From the NCBI GenBank assembly GCA_020833245.1, contig JAJHQQ010000003.1, positions 1 to 49,578 on the forward strand: DNA of 49,578 nucleotides, in the 5' to 3' direction. The translations under genes were made by a program, and so were the position numbers. This stretch comes from Desulfurococcaceae archaeon (lineage in GTDB: Archaea > Thermoproteota > Thermoprotei_A > Sulfolobales > Desulfurococcaceae). Below, piece by piece: positions 32,463 through 42,204 of the stretch. Numbering within the stretch: the stretch's first letter is position 1; the number at the start of each line of letters is the position of its first letter. The notes below the pieces were generated by a model that ran no database searches, had not been told where the DNA came from, and saw nothing but the letters and a program-made list of their open reading frames with translations.

Positions 32463-34044
32463 TAAGCCTACCGTGAACAAATCTGCTTCCAATATCTGTC
32501 ACCTCGACAATGCCCCTACATCCGTGGATTTCTTCGCGAGGTAAGTGCTTAGCAGGGATCACTACTACGGGGCCGTGTTTAACCGGGTAACAGTACACAC
32601 CTCTCTCTCCTTTAACTAAGTAGACGTCTATTTTACTCCCAATGAGCGCTCTCTTCATAGCGGCATTGTACTTGTTAACTAGCTTTTTGAGTTCTCTTAT
32701 AGTGCTGTAGGAGACCTCACGCGACTCCTCATCTCTAAGTATACTGAAAGCTGTAGCGGGTAGTTTAGTGTACTTGTAAAGAGTGATCTTTTCAACTCCA
32801 ATTTCACTGAGAGCTATAATAGCTCTCATCGTCTCCTGGTACACTTCTCGAGAAGCGAATGGGAGCCCATACATTACGTACACGTATGGTCTTAAACCCT
32901 CGTCTTTTAGAATTTTACAGGCACGCAGAACGTGTCTAACGCTGATAGGCTTACCAAGCACTCTGTCATTGTACCAGTCACATCCTGTTTCAAGACCAAT
33001 ATGCACAGTAGTACCCTTTAAGTAAGTACCCAGGATCTTCCCTACTTCCTCATCTACGAGACACGCTTTTATATTTTCTATCATGACAGTGACTTTTCCG
33101 CTTTTAACCTCATCAATGGAGAACACAGAGTTAAGTAAACTCTCAATAGCATCTCTGTTCGCAAGAGGAGTGCAGGGGTCTGTCAGTGGGGAGTCCACAA
33201 GTTCTTCTCTACCATAATCTAAGAAGTCTGGCGCGCTTAGAACTATTCTGCGTGCACCGTGATTCACTAGCTCCTCGATTTCTCTGACAATTGATCCTAT
33301 GCTCCTGCTTCTAGGAGGACCAAACATGTAGGGAACTGCGCAGAAACCACATCCAGGTGGTATTTCGCTTGGGCAAGTAACTCTATCTACGAGACTACTA
33401 CTACGGCACTTCATGCAGAGTATGCAGTTTAATCCTCCTTTACTAATGAGTGGGCGAGAAAAATTACTACATCCTCGTAGAACTTCAACGTAAAACCTGT
33501 ATATCCACGTAGGCTTATAGGAGACGTCTACTTTAATCCACGGTTTAGTTTTTGATAATAGCTCTTTTGGCGTGTATACGTGTCTAGACGTCAAAGTAAT
33601 TCTATTTCCGCTTCTAAACGCCAGTGCGGGAACCTTTTCTAAGCACTCATAAGCTCTACCATCCTTGAGGCACTGCATGAAGTGTCTTAGTGGTATTTCA
33701 GCCTCACCAATAATAACGTAGTCCACTGGTAGCTCACTTAGGACTCTATCATACTCGAAGCTAACGGGCCCACCTACAATTATTGGAGAAGTCGAGTGCC
33801 TTCTGAGCTCTGTTACTAATCTCTTTAATGCGAGGTAGTCACTACTCATTGCTGAAATAAAGAACGCGTCATAACTATGAATTATATTAGCCTTGCCCAT
33901 TACGGCCTCGTACGGGAGTAAAAGAGTGTCTCCGAATTCTTCGAGGATTCCAGCTACAATTCTCGGCGATGTACCGACCACGTCAAATGTAGAGTAGCGT
34001 GATCCCGCCGAGCGCGCAAGCGCGTCAATAACTAAAAACCGCAA
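32431..34044 (-). CDS. B12-binding-domain radical SAM protein with Cys-rich insertion
   Basis: 537 aa. Residues 1-120 look like a cobalamin-binding Rossmann domain (IIVGGPVSFEYDRV, DYVIIGEAEIPLRHF), then a radical SAM core. The expected entry motif EVLRGC is followed not by CX2C but by a Cys-rich insertion (NCILCMKC) and then CPSEIPPGCGFC, so the cluster spacing is CX7CX2C or uses the distant RGC cysteine. The C-terminal 70 residues (GIVEVTDIGSRFVHGRLI) resemble a small TRAM-like barrel. The layout recalls the MJ_0865 family of archaeal B12/SAM proteins, unverified. Function unknown; methylthio- or methyltransfer to RNA is a possibility. Confidence 0.75.
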   Translation of the reverse strand: MRFLVIDALARSAGSRYSTFDVVGTSPRIVAGILEEFGDTLLLPYEAVMGKANIIHSYDAFFISAMSSDYLALKRLVTELRRHSTSPIIVGGPVSFEYDRVLSELPVDYVIIGEAEIPLRHFMQCLKDGRAYECLEKVPALAFRSGNRITLTSRHVYTPKELLSKTKPWIKVDVSYKPTWIYRFYVEVLRGCSNFSRPLISKGGLNCILCMKCRSSSLVDRVTCPSEIPPGCGFCAVPYMFGPPRSRSIGSIVREIEELVNHGARRIVLSAPDFLDYGREELVDSPLTDPCTPLANRDAIESLLNSVFSIDEVKSGKVTVMIENIKACLVDEEVGKILGTYLKGTTVHIGLETGCDWYNDRVLGKPISVRHVLRACKILKDEGLRPYVYVMYGLPFASREVYQETMRAIIALSEIGVEKITLYKYTKLPATAFSILRDEESREVSYSTIRELKKLVNKYNAAMKRALIGSKIDVYLVKGERGVYCYPVKHGPVVVIPAKHLPREEIHGCRGIVEVTDIGSRFVHGRLIRILECPQCS

Positions 34045-34143
34045 TTAAACCCCCCTTGCTACAACTAGCTTAAATACCTCTTATTTCATTTATATCCACA
34101 AGAAATAAGAAATCGATGAAGACAGCGTTGGTGTGTAAGCATC

Positions 34144-34833
34144 ATGTCTATAGAGGAGGCTAGTGCTGAGAGGGCTCTAGTGGAGTTAACGGCAACAGAG
34201 TACTTAGTAAATCTGTGTAGAATTATTAGGGATGAGCTTGAAGCGCTGAGATCGCTTTTACAGGCCTACGGTGACTTAAACTCGGAAAAGAAACGTACAG
34301 TAATCGACATTTACGGGAAAGTAAGAAGTATTAAAGAGAGAGGTGAAAACCAGAAATCTCAAATAATGGAATACCTCGTTAAGAGTAGCGAGTTATCAAC
34401 ATCTACGAGAAGTTACATTGAGATAACTCGAATACTAGATAGAATTATACAACACCTCGACGGCGTGGGTTACAGGTTTGCACTCATGATTGAAAATGGA
34501 GTACTAGTTGGAAGAGAAGCAACAGACGACTTTGTGCGCTTCATTGAGATGTTAAAAGAGCAACTAGACTCTCTAGAGGCTAGTCTAGACAAGCTGAGAG
34601 TTTCACCTAAAAAGGCACTCGAGATCTTAAATAGAGTGTTTATTATTGAAGAAGACATAGATGAGAAGTTTAGAAGGGGCTTATTTGAAATGTACGGTAA
34701 GTACGCTGGCTACGTCTCAGCGCTACTAATACTAAAAGACATATATGAGCACTTAGAAGAGGTAAGCGACTTCTTTAAGAGCGCGGGTGAAGAGCTACGA
34801 TACCTAATACTAGTAAAGTCGGCGATGGCGTAG
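34144..34833 (+). CDS. PhoU-like/DUF47 family helical protein
   Basis: 229 aa helical protein. The C-terminal FRRGLFEMYGKYAGYVSALLILKDIYEHLEEVSDFF matches the second PhoU-like repeat of DUF47 proteins, which often accompany phosphate transporters of the PiT type. No transporter is adjacent here, so the role is open. The ATG start lies 100 bp from the divergent radical SAM gene. Its stop (34833) lies inside the open frame of the splicing endonuclease that follows. Confidence 0.68.
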   Translation: MSIEEASAERALVELTATEYLVNLCRIIRDELEALRSLLQAYGDLNSEKKRTVIDIYGKVRSIKERGENQKSQIMEYLVKSSELSTSTRSYIEITRILDRIIQHLDGVGYRFALMIENGVLVGREATDDFVRFIEMLKEQLDSLEASLDKLRVSPKKALEILNRVFIIEEDIDEKFRRGLFEMYGKYAGYVSALLILKDIYEHLEEVSDFFKSAGEELRYLILVKSAMA

Positions 34834-35381
34834 AGAGATCAGAGGAGTGCCTCGCCTATATACTACACAACAGAGCAGTCGTACTCGACTATCCTTGTGC
34901 TAATAAAATATACTGGGATGGTTACTACGGGACTTTTCTAGGTGTAAATAAGCCTAGAAGTAGAGACACTAATGCACCGCTTGAGCTCTCACTCATAGAA
35001 GCAGCGTATCTCGTCGAGAGAAATAAAGTAAAAGTAGTTAAGGGTAATAGAATTCTAAACCTCAAAGAGATACTGTCAACTAGTAGAGAGACTATTGAGA
35101 GATTTGAGCCTCTATACAGAGTGTATGTTGATTTAAAAGAGCGAGGCTTTGTAGTGAGAAGAGGACTAAAATTCGGCTGTGACTACATGATTTACAGGCA
35201 TGGACCAGGAATAGACCACGCTCCATTTGGAGCACTCGTGTATAGTGCGGGTGACAAAGTAGATCCAATTGAATTTGTTAGAGCCGGTAGACTACTACAC
35301 TCTGTTAGAAAAAAGCTCGTAGTAGCTGTTTACAACAGGGGGAAAGTAGACTACTACGTTTTCAGCTGGTGGAAACCGTAG
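34791..35381 (+). CDS. endA: tRNA-splicing endonuclease, start codon not identifiable
   Basis: Cuts tRNA and rRNA introns at bulge-helix-bulge motifs. The frame is homologous from about 34848 (LAYILHNRAVVLDYP) through PLELSLIEAAYLVERNKV and the C-terminal nuclease domain YRVYVDLKERGFVVRRGLKFGCDYMIYRHGPG (shown in parts), with the catalytic triad as Tyr in CDYMIYR, His in DHAPFG and Lys in RKKLVV. But the frame, open from 34791, has no ATG, GTG or TTG until GTG 35121, which would delete the whole N-terminal domain. A GTG at 34847 with gagg just upstream is in the wrong frame by one base; dropping one C from gtgcctc would give MLAYILHN. An indel, a non-standard start or frameshifting are the options. 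The listed start is the limit of the open frame. Confidence 0.85.
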   Translation, partial: RATIPNTSKVGDGVERSEECLAYILHNRAVVLDYPCANKIYWDGYYGTFLGVNKPRSRDTNAPLELSLIEAAYLVERNKVKVVKGNRILNLKEILSTSRETIERFEPLYRVYVDLKERGFVVRRGLKFGCDYMIYRHGPGIDHAPFGALVYSAGDKVDPIEFVRAGRLLHSVRKKLVVAVYNRGKVDYYVFSWWKP

Positions 35382-35457
35382 TGAACTAGGCATTAAGACA
35401 TTTTAAGCTCCCGGGTACAATTAGTTAATATGGGTGTGTGGCCTAATAGGTGCCTTT

Positions 35458-35850
35458 ATGAAATACACTAGAGAGTTCCCGAGGCGTGATCCTGCGAGAG
35501 ATAAACACCCTCATCACAGAACACCACAGCATCACGCTAGTAGTGTTGACGAGGTGAGAGTTCAACCCCAGCCACTAATGGATAAGTGCAATCCCCTGTG
35601 TCCACTATTCCGGTGTGGAAAAGACGCGCTCTTTATCGTTAATAAGCCTATTAAAGGACGCATACTCAGAGTTGCCCAGTGTAGATTAACAGGTGGAGAC
35701 TGCATTAACGGCGAGTGCCAGTACGCGGGGTGTAGAATAAATAGCCTCCTTCCCGACGGGAGGTGCGTTAAAGCACTGGAGAAAAGAATAAGTAGGCTAT
35801 CTGACGAGGAATTAATAAAACAGATACAGTCTATAGAGGACATCGACTAG
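35458..35850 (+). CDS. Cys-rich protein of unknown function
   Basis: About 130 aa. A His/Pro/Arg-rich disordered N-terminus is followed by a compact Cys-rich core: CNPLCPLFRCGKDAL, then CRLTGGDCINGECQYAGC and LLPDGRCVKALEKR. Nine or so cysteines suggest metal or iron-sulfur binding. I do not recognise a named family. I choose ATG 35458 because aggtg lies five bases upstream; a GTG at 35434 (MCGLIGAF) is possible if the transcript is leaderless. Follows endA by about 75 bp. Confidence 0.68.
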   Translation: MKYTREFPRRDPARDKHPHHRTPQHHASSVDEVRVQPQPLMDKCNPLCPLFRCGKDALFIVNKPIKGRILRVAQCRLTGGDCINGECQYAGCRINSLLPDGRCVKALEKRISRLSDEELIKQIQSIEDID

Positions 35851-36016
35851 CGGTGAAGAATAGAAATAGACCATAACACGTGGTCATCCCTGCGCGGGCA
35901 CATCAACATATCAGACCTTGTAGAGCTCAATCATCCCTAGTTAGTCATAGTATCACAGGTCTTAATTACTATGCCTCTTCCTACTGGCAGAGCTACGTGC
36001 TTGGTGGGCGTTAAAT

Positions 36017-36289
36017 ATGAGTATAAAAGGCGTTGATGTGAAAACGCTTAACAGGCTTATTTACGAGATGAGAAGACGGGGTTTGTGGGCTGAGAGGCAC
36101 TCTTACAGTATTAGAATAATGCATAATGGCTTAATTGTCGCGAGTTTACACATTTACCCGGGGTTTAACGAGGCGGTTCTCAGACTATACGGCGATCCCG
36201 AGACTGATAAATACGTGGAGAGCGTTGTAACTAGTGTTTTAACTACTCTACTACGTGGTTATAAGATTACCGTAGTCAAGATCAGATAG
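36017..36289 (+). CDS. Hypothetical protein, 90 aa
   Basis: Small mixed alpha/beta protein with a basic N-terminal helix (VDVKTLNRLIYEMRRRGLW) and beta strands after it, without recognisable motif. ATG start; its 3' end is 11 bp from the convergent sua5 gene. Composition and codon use match the neighbours. The 166 bp upstream hold no other gene that I can support. Confidence 0.6.
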   Translation: MSIKGVDVKTLNRLIYEMRRRGLWAERHSYSIRIMHNGLIVASLHIYPGFNEAVLRLYGDPETDKYVESVVTSVLTTLLRGYKITVVKIR

Positions 36290-36300
36290 AGTACTCGCGC

Positions 36301-37365
36301 TTATGCCAGTATTCTCTTATAAGAGGCTTTTCTAAGTCTATTCATGACGGCTAGCCCGAGCCCCCGCTCCTCAAAACCCTCTACCAAGCCAATATCGCAC
36401 TTCAGCGTGTCGAGAATTCTCAGTGTCTTAAAGAGGTTTCTAGTTACTTCAAAAATATTCCACCTGGAACCGATCTCAATGACGCTGACTCCTTCAAGAG
36501 ACCTGTAGGCGTTAGCAGTCTCTTTAGAGGACACTACGCATATTTTTGAGTACATGTCGCGAAGCTCCATAATAGTTGACAGTACTTTAGAGACTAGAGT
36601 GTCTATCCTGCCAGATACCGGGTCGACTAGTATAAGGGGCGTTTCGGGCGCGTAGTGTCTATACCTCATTCCCGGAGCGAGTGCCAGTGTGGCTTCTCCG
36701 AGACCCCTAGCATAATCTGGCACAGCGACTTTCTCGCCGAGTACGCGCTCAATCTCTTCTACCGGGTATGCTCCAGGTCTAAGTAGAATTGGCGGGTTCG
36801 TCCGCGCGTTTATAATAGTCGACTCAATGCCATAGAGGGTTACACCTCCATCCACTATAGCGTCTATTTTCCCATAGAGGTCTTGAATAACGTGCTCTGC
36901 ACTCGTAGGGCTGGGCCTTCCAGCTAGATTAGCACTTGGCGCTGCTATGGGTTCTCCGAGCTCTCTTATAAGTGCAAGTGCAACTGGGTGAGCGGGCATA
37001 CGCACAGCTACAGTGTCAAGACCCCCGGAGACTACTCTAGGGACCCTGGGGTTTCTAGGTAAAATTAGAGTTAAAGGGCCCGGCCAGAACTTCTCTATGA
37101 GCTTAACTTCTCTCTCCGAGATATCCTCCGCGACTAAGTAGAGCATTTCAAGACTACTTATGTGTATTATTAATGGGTTATCAAAAGGCCTCTGCTTAAC
37201 AATATACACTCTCCTAACAGCCTGCTCATTAAAGACCGCGGCTCCTAGTCCATAAACAGTCTCTGTTGGAAAAGCCACTAGGCCGCCGCTTCTGAGTATA
37301 CTGGCGACTTGGCGTATAACGTCTTGATCAGGGTTAAGCGGGTCTACTTTAAAAACCCGTGTCAC
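36301..37365 (-). CDS. sua5: Threonylcarbamoyl-AMP synthase (Sua5/TsaC2)
   Basis: Makes threonylcarbamoyl-AMP from Thr, bicarbonate and ATP for the t6A37 modification of ANN-decoding tRNAs. 354 aa comprise the YrdC-like catalytic domain (LRSGGLVAFPTETVYGLGA ... PSANLAGRPSPTSAEHV) and the C-terminal Sua5 domain (from about residue 240), joined by the linker with PGMRYRHYAPETP. GTG start overlapping the tmcA stop by 4 bp (GTGA). Last gene of a cdc48-tmcA-sua5 operon, two of which modify tRNA. Confidence 0.94.
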   Translation of the reverse strand: MTRVFKVDPLNPDQDVIRQVASILRSGGLVAFPTETVYGLGAAVFNEQAVRRVYIVKQRPFDNPLIIHISSLEMLYLVAEDISEREVKLIEKFWPGPLTLILPRNPRVPRVVSGGLDTVAVRMPAHPVALALIRELGEPIAAPSANLAGRPSPTSAEHVIQDLYGKIDAIVDGGVTLYGIESTIINARTNPPILLRPGAYPVEEIERVLGEKVAVPDYARGLGEATLALAPGMRYRHYAPETPLILVDPVSGRIDTLVSKVLSTIMELRDMYSKICVVSSKETANAYRSLEGVSVIEIGSRWNIFEVTRNLFKTLRILDTLKCDIGLVEGFEERGLGLAVMNRLRKASYKRILA

Positions 37366-39833
37366 GTGTAGGCCCCGTCTAGGTATCTGTACTGATCTAT
37401 AAGCACGCCTGGTGCGTAGTCTTGAGGTGATTTACCGCTTAAATACTCGAAGTAAATACACGCGATCTCGTGTACTTCCTCTTGAATAGACTTAACAGAC
37501 TTCTTAAGGAGCTCAGAAGCCTCGTCCCAGGTGCGTCCCTGGAGAGCCTTTATTACTAGTAGTAGCTCCCGTAATCTACTGAGAACAGGCCTCTTATCTC
37601 TAGGAATAAGCCAGTGTAGTCTACCAATCTTGAACATCAAGTCTGCTGCTGCCTCAAATGTCATAGGGCCTATGCAGTAAGTCCACAGTCTATCCAGAGC
37701 TATTAGAGTGAAGAGGCTGCTGGGATCACTACAAGTATAGGGCTCGCTATCCAGCAGCAACAACACAACTTCAGGCTCCAGTTCCCTGTAATTAGTACTA
37801 ATGCTATCTAATAGCTTCATTTTAAACTCATACTTAGCGATATCAACAAGCCTAGCGGCGTAGTCGGTTAAAGGCTTAATGACAAGTATCGTGTACTCCC
37901 CACTCACAGGGTTTCTCTCGGGGCTTATGTGGACTACGCTAAATCCATTTCTAATCCAAAACCTCAAAAGCTCCTCTGTGACGCCAAATCCGGCACCAAC
38001 CCAGTCGAGTCCTAGCTGAGAAGCCTCCTCAAAAACCCTCTCTAGAGCCCAGCTCCCAATGCCCTTGCCCTGAACAGCTGGATGCGTCGCGATTCTAACT
38101 ATTCTCCAACCCTTCGTATTAGAGAACTCTAAGAGTCTAGTGTGCTTGAGAAATCTATCAGGCAAGATGTTCCCCGGTATTCTCCCACCTCTAAGGAGCT
38201 CTACTGCGGTTTTCTCGTCTACAGGGCCCTCTTGGGCTATTTGAATAGCACACACGACTTTACCCGACCGTGTTTTTACAGCTCTTATAATGTGATGTGG
38301 TGCGTCGGCCAGCATTCCTAGGTCATCTGGCTCGTTCCTATAGTGTGCTAAGACGTATATTCCAAAGAGCTGTCTCAGCTCCTCCTCCATGTTGAAGAGA
38401 TCATGTGGATCGTACTTTACGTAGGTAAGTCTCTTTAACTCTATGTCCTCGAGATCCTTCTCGTCCAGCTCAGCTGGCTCAGCGTCAAGTAGTAGAGTCT
38501 TAAATTGCCACTCCTCTATCGGGTCGTTTAAACCATACCTAATGGGCTGCTCCATTTCGTATTGATAGAGTGTAATGTTTTCAATACTTCTCAGTCTTTT
38601 CAAGAACCTTACTGAAAATCCTCTACCCGACCCCTCATAGCCGTGAATAGTCGTCGAGAAGATTAGTCTACTATGAGAGTCCAGGATCTTGTAGAGTAGA
38701 GGTACGTGTACTCCGGCAGCCTCATCTACGACTACTAAGTCGCCTTTAAGCTTAGGTATTGTTAAGGGCTCCCAGTACTCAATACTGAAACCCGGCCCCT
38801 TTAGCTCAACAATATAGCCCTCTCTTTTCACAGTCTCATACTTGAATCCTAGTTTCTCGAGGGTTCTAGACGCAAGTGTCATTAATGAGTGAACATTCCT
38901 GGGTTCAGGAGATGTAACTAGGACTCTAACCCTTGGCTTTACTCTTCGTAAACAGTGAATAAAGCCAACTATGCCTATACCTATAGCACAGCTCTTACCA
39001 CGACCTCTGTCAGCGGTTAGCACGAGTACTTTTTTAGCCCCTCTCTTAGGCTTTTCGTAGAAGTTCTCAATGATTTTTATCACATTGACCTGATCTCTTG
39101 TAAGCGCGAGCTCATACACTTCTCTAGGGAAAAGCCTCTCTCTAGGTATCTCCACAGCTTGACTAGAACCTACAGGAAGCCTTTTTAGAACGGGCTTTTT
39201 TATAACCGTGTTGTTGTCAGCATCGTAAATGGATATCCCGTCGTGCTCGAGCAGCTTTCTCTTAAACCAAGTTATAAAGACGTGACGCGGCTCGGGGTAC
39301 TGAGGAACCGTTAGAGTCTCCTTGAAGATCGTCTTGAATGTGTCCCATGTACTCCACAGTGGCGTCAAGAAGATTATTAATCCTCCTCCCTCAACTATAC
39401 CCACTAGTCTGCCGACGTCGTTTGGCTTTAAGTCTCTCGTCAAGTCCATTACTAATACCTGCACTGTAGTGCCCAGGTACTTTTCGCTCTTCTCGTATAC
39501 AGCGTACTCGAATTCGACTAGGTTTTCAGAGGAGATCTTTTTCTCGAACACTTCTCTTAGTTTAAGAGCTTCTGTAAATTCGTCGTGATAAACATATAGG
39601 CCTTTAATACTCCTACTCTTACTCACACTCCTATACTTCTTTACATAGTAGTTAATGGCCCTCGCTGAGAGTAGTCCTAGTTTAACGGGATCGGACCCGG
39701 ATATTACTAGGAGAAATCTAAACCTCGACTCTACTAGTCTGTCAGCTAACTTACCGATCTCTCTAATAAGCCGTGTGAAAGATGAGGGTATAGTTACAAT
39801 AGTCTTCTCTGAGCTCTTCTCCTCGCTGGTCAA
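37362..39833 (-). CDS. tmcA: tRNA(Met) cytidine acetyltransferase TmcA
   Basis: 823 aa ATP-dependent RNA cytidine acetyltransferase making ac4C; in hyperthermophilic archaea this modification is widespread in RNA. An N-terminal domain (1-200) is followed by a RecA-like helicase core with Walker A ADRGRGKS (about 272-279) and motif II VVVDEAAG, then a GNAT domain with the acetyl-CoA loop ATHPAVQGKGIGSWAL (about 583-598) and a C-terminal helical domain. TTG start, 27 bp after the cdc48 stop. Coupled to sua5. Confidence 0.94.
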   Translation of the reverse strand: MTSEEKSSEKTIVTIPSSFTRLIREIGKLADRLVESRFRFLLVISGSDPVKLGLLSARAINYYVKKYRSVSKSRSIKGLYVYHDEFTEALKLREVFEKKISSENLVEFEYAVYEKSEKYLGTTVQVLVMDLTRDLKPNDVGRLVGIVEGGGLIIFLTPLWSTWDTFKTIFKETLTVPQYPEPRHVFITWFKRKLLEHDGISIYDADNNTVIKKPVLKRLPVGSSQAVEIPRERLFPREVYELALTRDQVNVIKIIENFYEKPKRGAKKVLVLTADRGRGKSCAIGIGIVGFIHCLRRVKPRVRVLVTSPEPRNVHSLMTLASRTLEKLGFKYETVKREGYIVELKGPGFSIEYWEPLTIPKLKGDLVVVDEAAGVHVPLLYKILDSHSRLIFSTTIHGYEGSGRGFSVRFLKRLRSIENITLYQYEMEQPIRYGLNDPIEEWQFKTLLLDAEPAELDEKDLEDIELKRLTYVKYDPHDLFNMEEELRQLFGIYVLAHYRNEPDDLGMLADAPHHIIRAVKTRSGKVVCAIQIAQEGPVDEKTAVELLRGGRIPGNILPDRFLKHTRLLEFSNTKGWRIVRIATHPAVQGKGIGSWALERVFEEASQLGLDWVGAGFGVTEELLRFWIRNGFSVVHISPERNPVSGEYTILVIKPLTDYAARLVDIAKYEFKMKLLDSISTNYRELEPEVVLLLLDSEPYTCSDPSSLFTLIALDRLWTYCIGPMTFEAAADLMFKIGRLHWLIPRDKRPVLSRLRELLLVIKALQGRTWDEASELLKKSVKSIQEEVHEIACIYFEYLSGKSPQDYAPGVLIDQYRYLDGAYT

Positions 39834-39860
39834 TACTTTAACACGCTCTAGTGGGTTTAA

Positions 39861-42098
39861 CTAGCCGTAGGGTAGTTGAATTCTCTTAAATCCTCCGCTT
39901 GTACTCATTTTCTTTATTTCCCGCGCCAGCCTCTCATACATGTCAATATCTGCTTTACTGAGACTAGGTGGGATCCTTGAAAGAGCGTCTAAGAAGTGCT
40001 TTCTAGAGACCTTCACAACTTGAAGAGACCCAGTATTCGCGTATGTTTCTCTCAGCGCTATCATTGTGGCCTCTCTACACACAGCTGCTATATCGGCACC
40101 TGTATATCCGTCTGCTAACTTAGCTAGTTCTTCTATGTTTACGTCTTCACTCAGAGGCATTTTTCTCGTGTGGACTTTAAAGATCTCTAGTCTAGCTTTG
40201 AAGTCGGGTGGTGGGACGTAGATTAACTTGTCAAATCTACCCGGCCTCAAGAGAGCGGGATCTAGTAGGTCAGGCCTATTAGTCGCAGCTATAATGGTCA
40301 CTCTGCGGAGAGGCTGTATGCCGTCTAGCTCTGTCAAAAGCTGATTAACAATTCTGTCTATTACACCGCTAGGGTCGCTCCCCCTTATAGAAGCTATTGA
40401 GTCTATCTCGTCGAAGAAGACTATCGCTGGAGCTACCATGCGGGCTCTTCTAAATATCTGCCTAATAGCCTTCTCGGATTCTCCAACCCACTTGCTGAGT
40501 ATCTCGGGGCCTCTTATAGCAATAAAGTTAGCTCCGCTCTCCGTAGCTACAGCCTTGGCAAGCAGGGTTTTACCCGTTCCCGGTGGACCGAATAGGAGTA
40601 TGCCTTTTGGTGGCTGAATACCCATTTTCTCAAATACGTGTGGATACCTCATAGGCCACTCAATGCTCTCTCTAAGTTCTTGTTTTACATCTTCTAGTCC
40701 ACCTACATCACTCCACCTAACCTCGGGTACTTCCACAAACACCTCTCTAATAAGTGTTGGCTGCACGCTTCTCATAGCCGCTAAGAAGTCCTCCATGGTC
40801 ACTCTGAGCTTCTCGAGCTTCTCGGCTGGTATTGGCTGGTTTAAATCTATGTTCTCCGCTTGCAGGAACCTTCTCAGCGCGTTCATCGCCGCCTCTTTAA
40901 CCAGGGCAGCTAAATCGGCTCCTGTGTATCCATGAGTGATCTCTGCTATTTTATCGAGATCTACGTCGTCGGAGAGGGGCATATTCCTGGTGTGAACAGC
41001 TAGTATTTCACGCCTAGCTCTCTTATCTGGAGGCGGTATTTCTATCTCTCTGTCAAACCTCCCAGGCCTTCTCAGAGCCGGGTCTAGGGCCTCTGGGCGG
41101 TTTGTCGCGCCAATAACAATGACTTTTCCTCTCTCCTTAAGGCCGTCCATGAGTGCTAGTAGTTGGGCTACAACGCGCTTTTCTACTTCGCCAACTACTT
41201 CCTCTCTTTTTGGTGCAATACTGTCAATCTCGTCGATGAATATAACGGCAGGGGCGTTAGCCTGGGCTTCGTCAAAGACTTTTCTTAACCTCTCTTCTGA
41301 CTCACCGTAGAATTTGCTCATTATTTCAGGGCCATTTATACTTATAAAGTAGGCACCAATCTCGTTTGCGAGGGCCTTAGCTAACAGGGTCTTACCTGTA
41401 CCCGGAGGGCCGTAGAGTAGTATTCCCTTAGGTGGCTCAATTCCAAGTCTCTCAAACAGCTCGGGGTGTTTTAGCGGTAACTCGACAATTTCTCTTATTT
41501 TCTGCTTAACCTCCTCTAGGTCACCAATATCCTCCCACGTGACTCGCGGAACGCCTTCACTAATAGCCTCCGGCCTAACGGGCTGCTCTCTAACCTCAAC
41601 AACAGTGTCCTCAACAATGTACACTACAGCTGAGGGCTGTACACTGGTAACTATAAATCTAAGTCCATAGAAAGGTATGACTATGACGTCTCCCCGCTTT
41701 ACGGGGTTCCCCATGAGGGTCTTTTTAACAACCTGAGCGAGGTACTCGAAGTCTGCATTAATTCCTCTAATAATGTCTAAGGGGGCTACAACTACGCGCT
41801 TTGCGGGCTCAACTTTTATAGGTCTCACAGTAACGTAGTCTCCAGGCGCGACTCCTAAATTCTTGCGTGCAGTTCCATCAATTCTAATAATACCCATACC
41901 CTCGTCTTCGGGGTATGCAGGCCACACCTTTAAGACCTCTCTCCCCTTCGGTCCATTGACCTCTATGAAGTCGCCTACGTCTACATTTAGCTTTCTCATA
42001 GTTTCACGGTCGATTCTAGCTATTCTCCTGCCAACGTCTCTTGTACGCGCCTCCGCTACTCTTAGTTTAGCGGATTTCTCGCTACTCTGCGTATTCAT
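39861..42098 (-). CDS. cdc48: Cdc48/VAT-type AAA+ ATPase
   Basis: 745 aa unfoldase that prepares proteins for the proteasome. The N domain (1-185) is a double-psi barrel with the usual [20 protein letters not shown] opening. D1 and D2 AAA modules each have Walker A GPPGTGKT and Walker B (IFIDEID in D1, VFFDEID in D2), with SRH arginines ([10 protein letters not shown] and [10 protein letters not shown]). The C-terminus ends LPYG, with a penultimate Tyr reminiscent of proteasome-docking HbYX tails. ATG start with ggtg five bases upstream. Heads the operon with tmcA and sua5. Confidence 0.96.
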   Translation of the reverse strand: MNTQSSEKSAKLRVAEARTRDVGRRIARIDRETMRKLNVDVGDFIEVNGPKGREVLKVWPAYPEDEGMGIIRIDGTARKNLGVAPGDYVTVRPIKVEPAKRVVVAPLDIIRGINADFEYLAQVVKKTLMGNPVKRGDVIVIPFYGLRFIVTSVQPSAVVYIVEDTVVEVREQPVRPEAISEGVPRVTWEDIGDLEEVKQKIREIVELPLKHPELFERLGIEPPKGILLYGPPGTGKTLLAKALANEIGAYFISINGPEIMSKFYGESEERLRKVFDEAQANAPAVIFIDEIDSIAPKREEVVGEVEKRVVAQLLALMDGLKERGKVIVIGATNRPEALDPALRRPGRFDREIEIPPPDKRARREILAVHTRNMPLSDDVDLDKIAEITHGYTGADLAALVKEAAMNALRRFLQAENIDLNQPIPAEKLEKLRVTMEDFLAAMRSVQPTLIREVFVEVPEVRWSDVGGLEDVKQELRESIEWPMRYPHVFEKMGIQPPKGILLFGPPGTGKTLLAKAVATESGANFIAIRGPEILSKWVGESEKAIRQIFRRARMVAPAIVFFDEIDSIASIRGSDPSGVIDRIVNQLLTELDGIQPLRRVTIIAATNRPDLLDPALLRPGRFDKLIYVPPPDFKARLEIFKVHTRKMPLSEDVNIEELAKLADGYTGADIAAVCREATMIALRETYANTGSLQVVKVSRKHFLDALSRIPPSLSKADIDMYERLAREIKKMSTSGGFKRIQLPYG

Positions 42099-42204
42099 AT
42101 CTACACCGTTAAGAAGTAAGTAGGACTCCTTTATTAAAATAACACGCTAAGCAACGGTTTAATAGAACCCTATTCTAATTAGTGACTTAAATTGGTGGTG
42201 GGAC

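Noticed and set aside
35121-35381. Short 86-aa endA beginning at GTG 35121
   Set aside because: Clear EndA-like sequence (PLELSLIEAAYLV and more) continues upstream in the same frame, so this start would truncate the protein.
35434-35457. MCGLIG at the extended N-terminus of the Cys-rich gene, resembling a class II glutamine amidotransferase start
   Set aside because: Nothing after it resembles that fold, and a well-placed Shine-Dalgarno supports the ATG at 35458.
35884-35940. Possible fourth C/D sRNA on the minus strand: 12-nt spacings around CTGA and TTGATGT are present
   Set aside because: Only the D' box is standard. The C box needs an inserted T, C' has two mismatches and D reads ATGA. 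Two 12-nt spacings alone are not enough.
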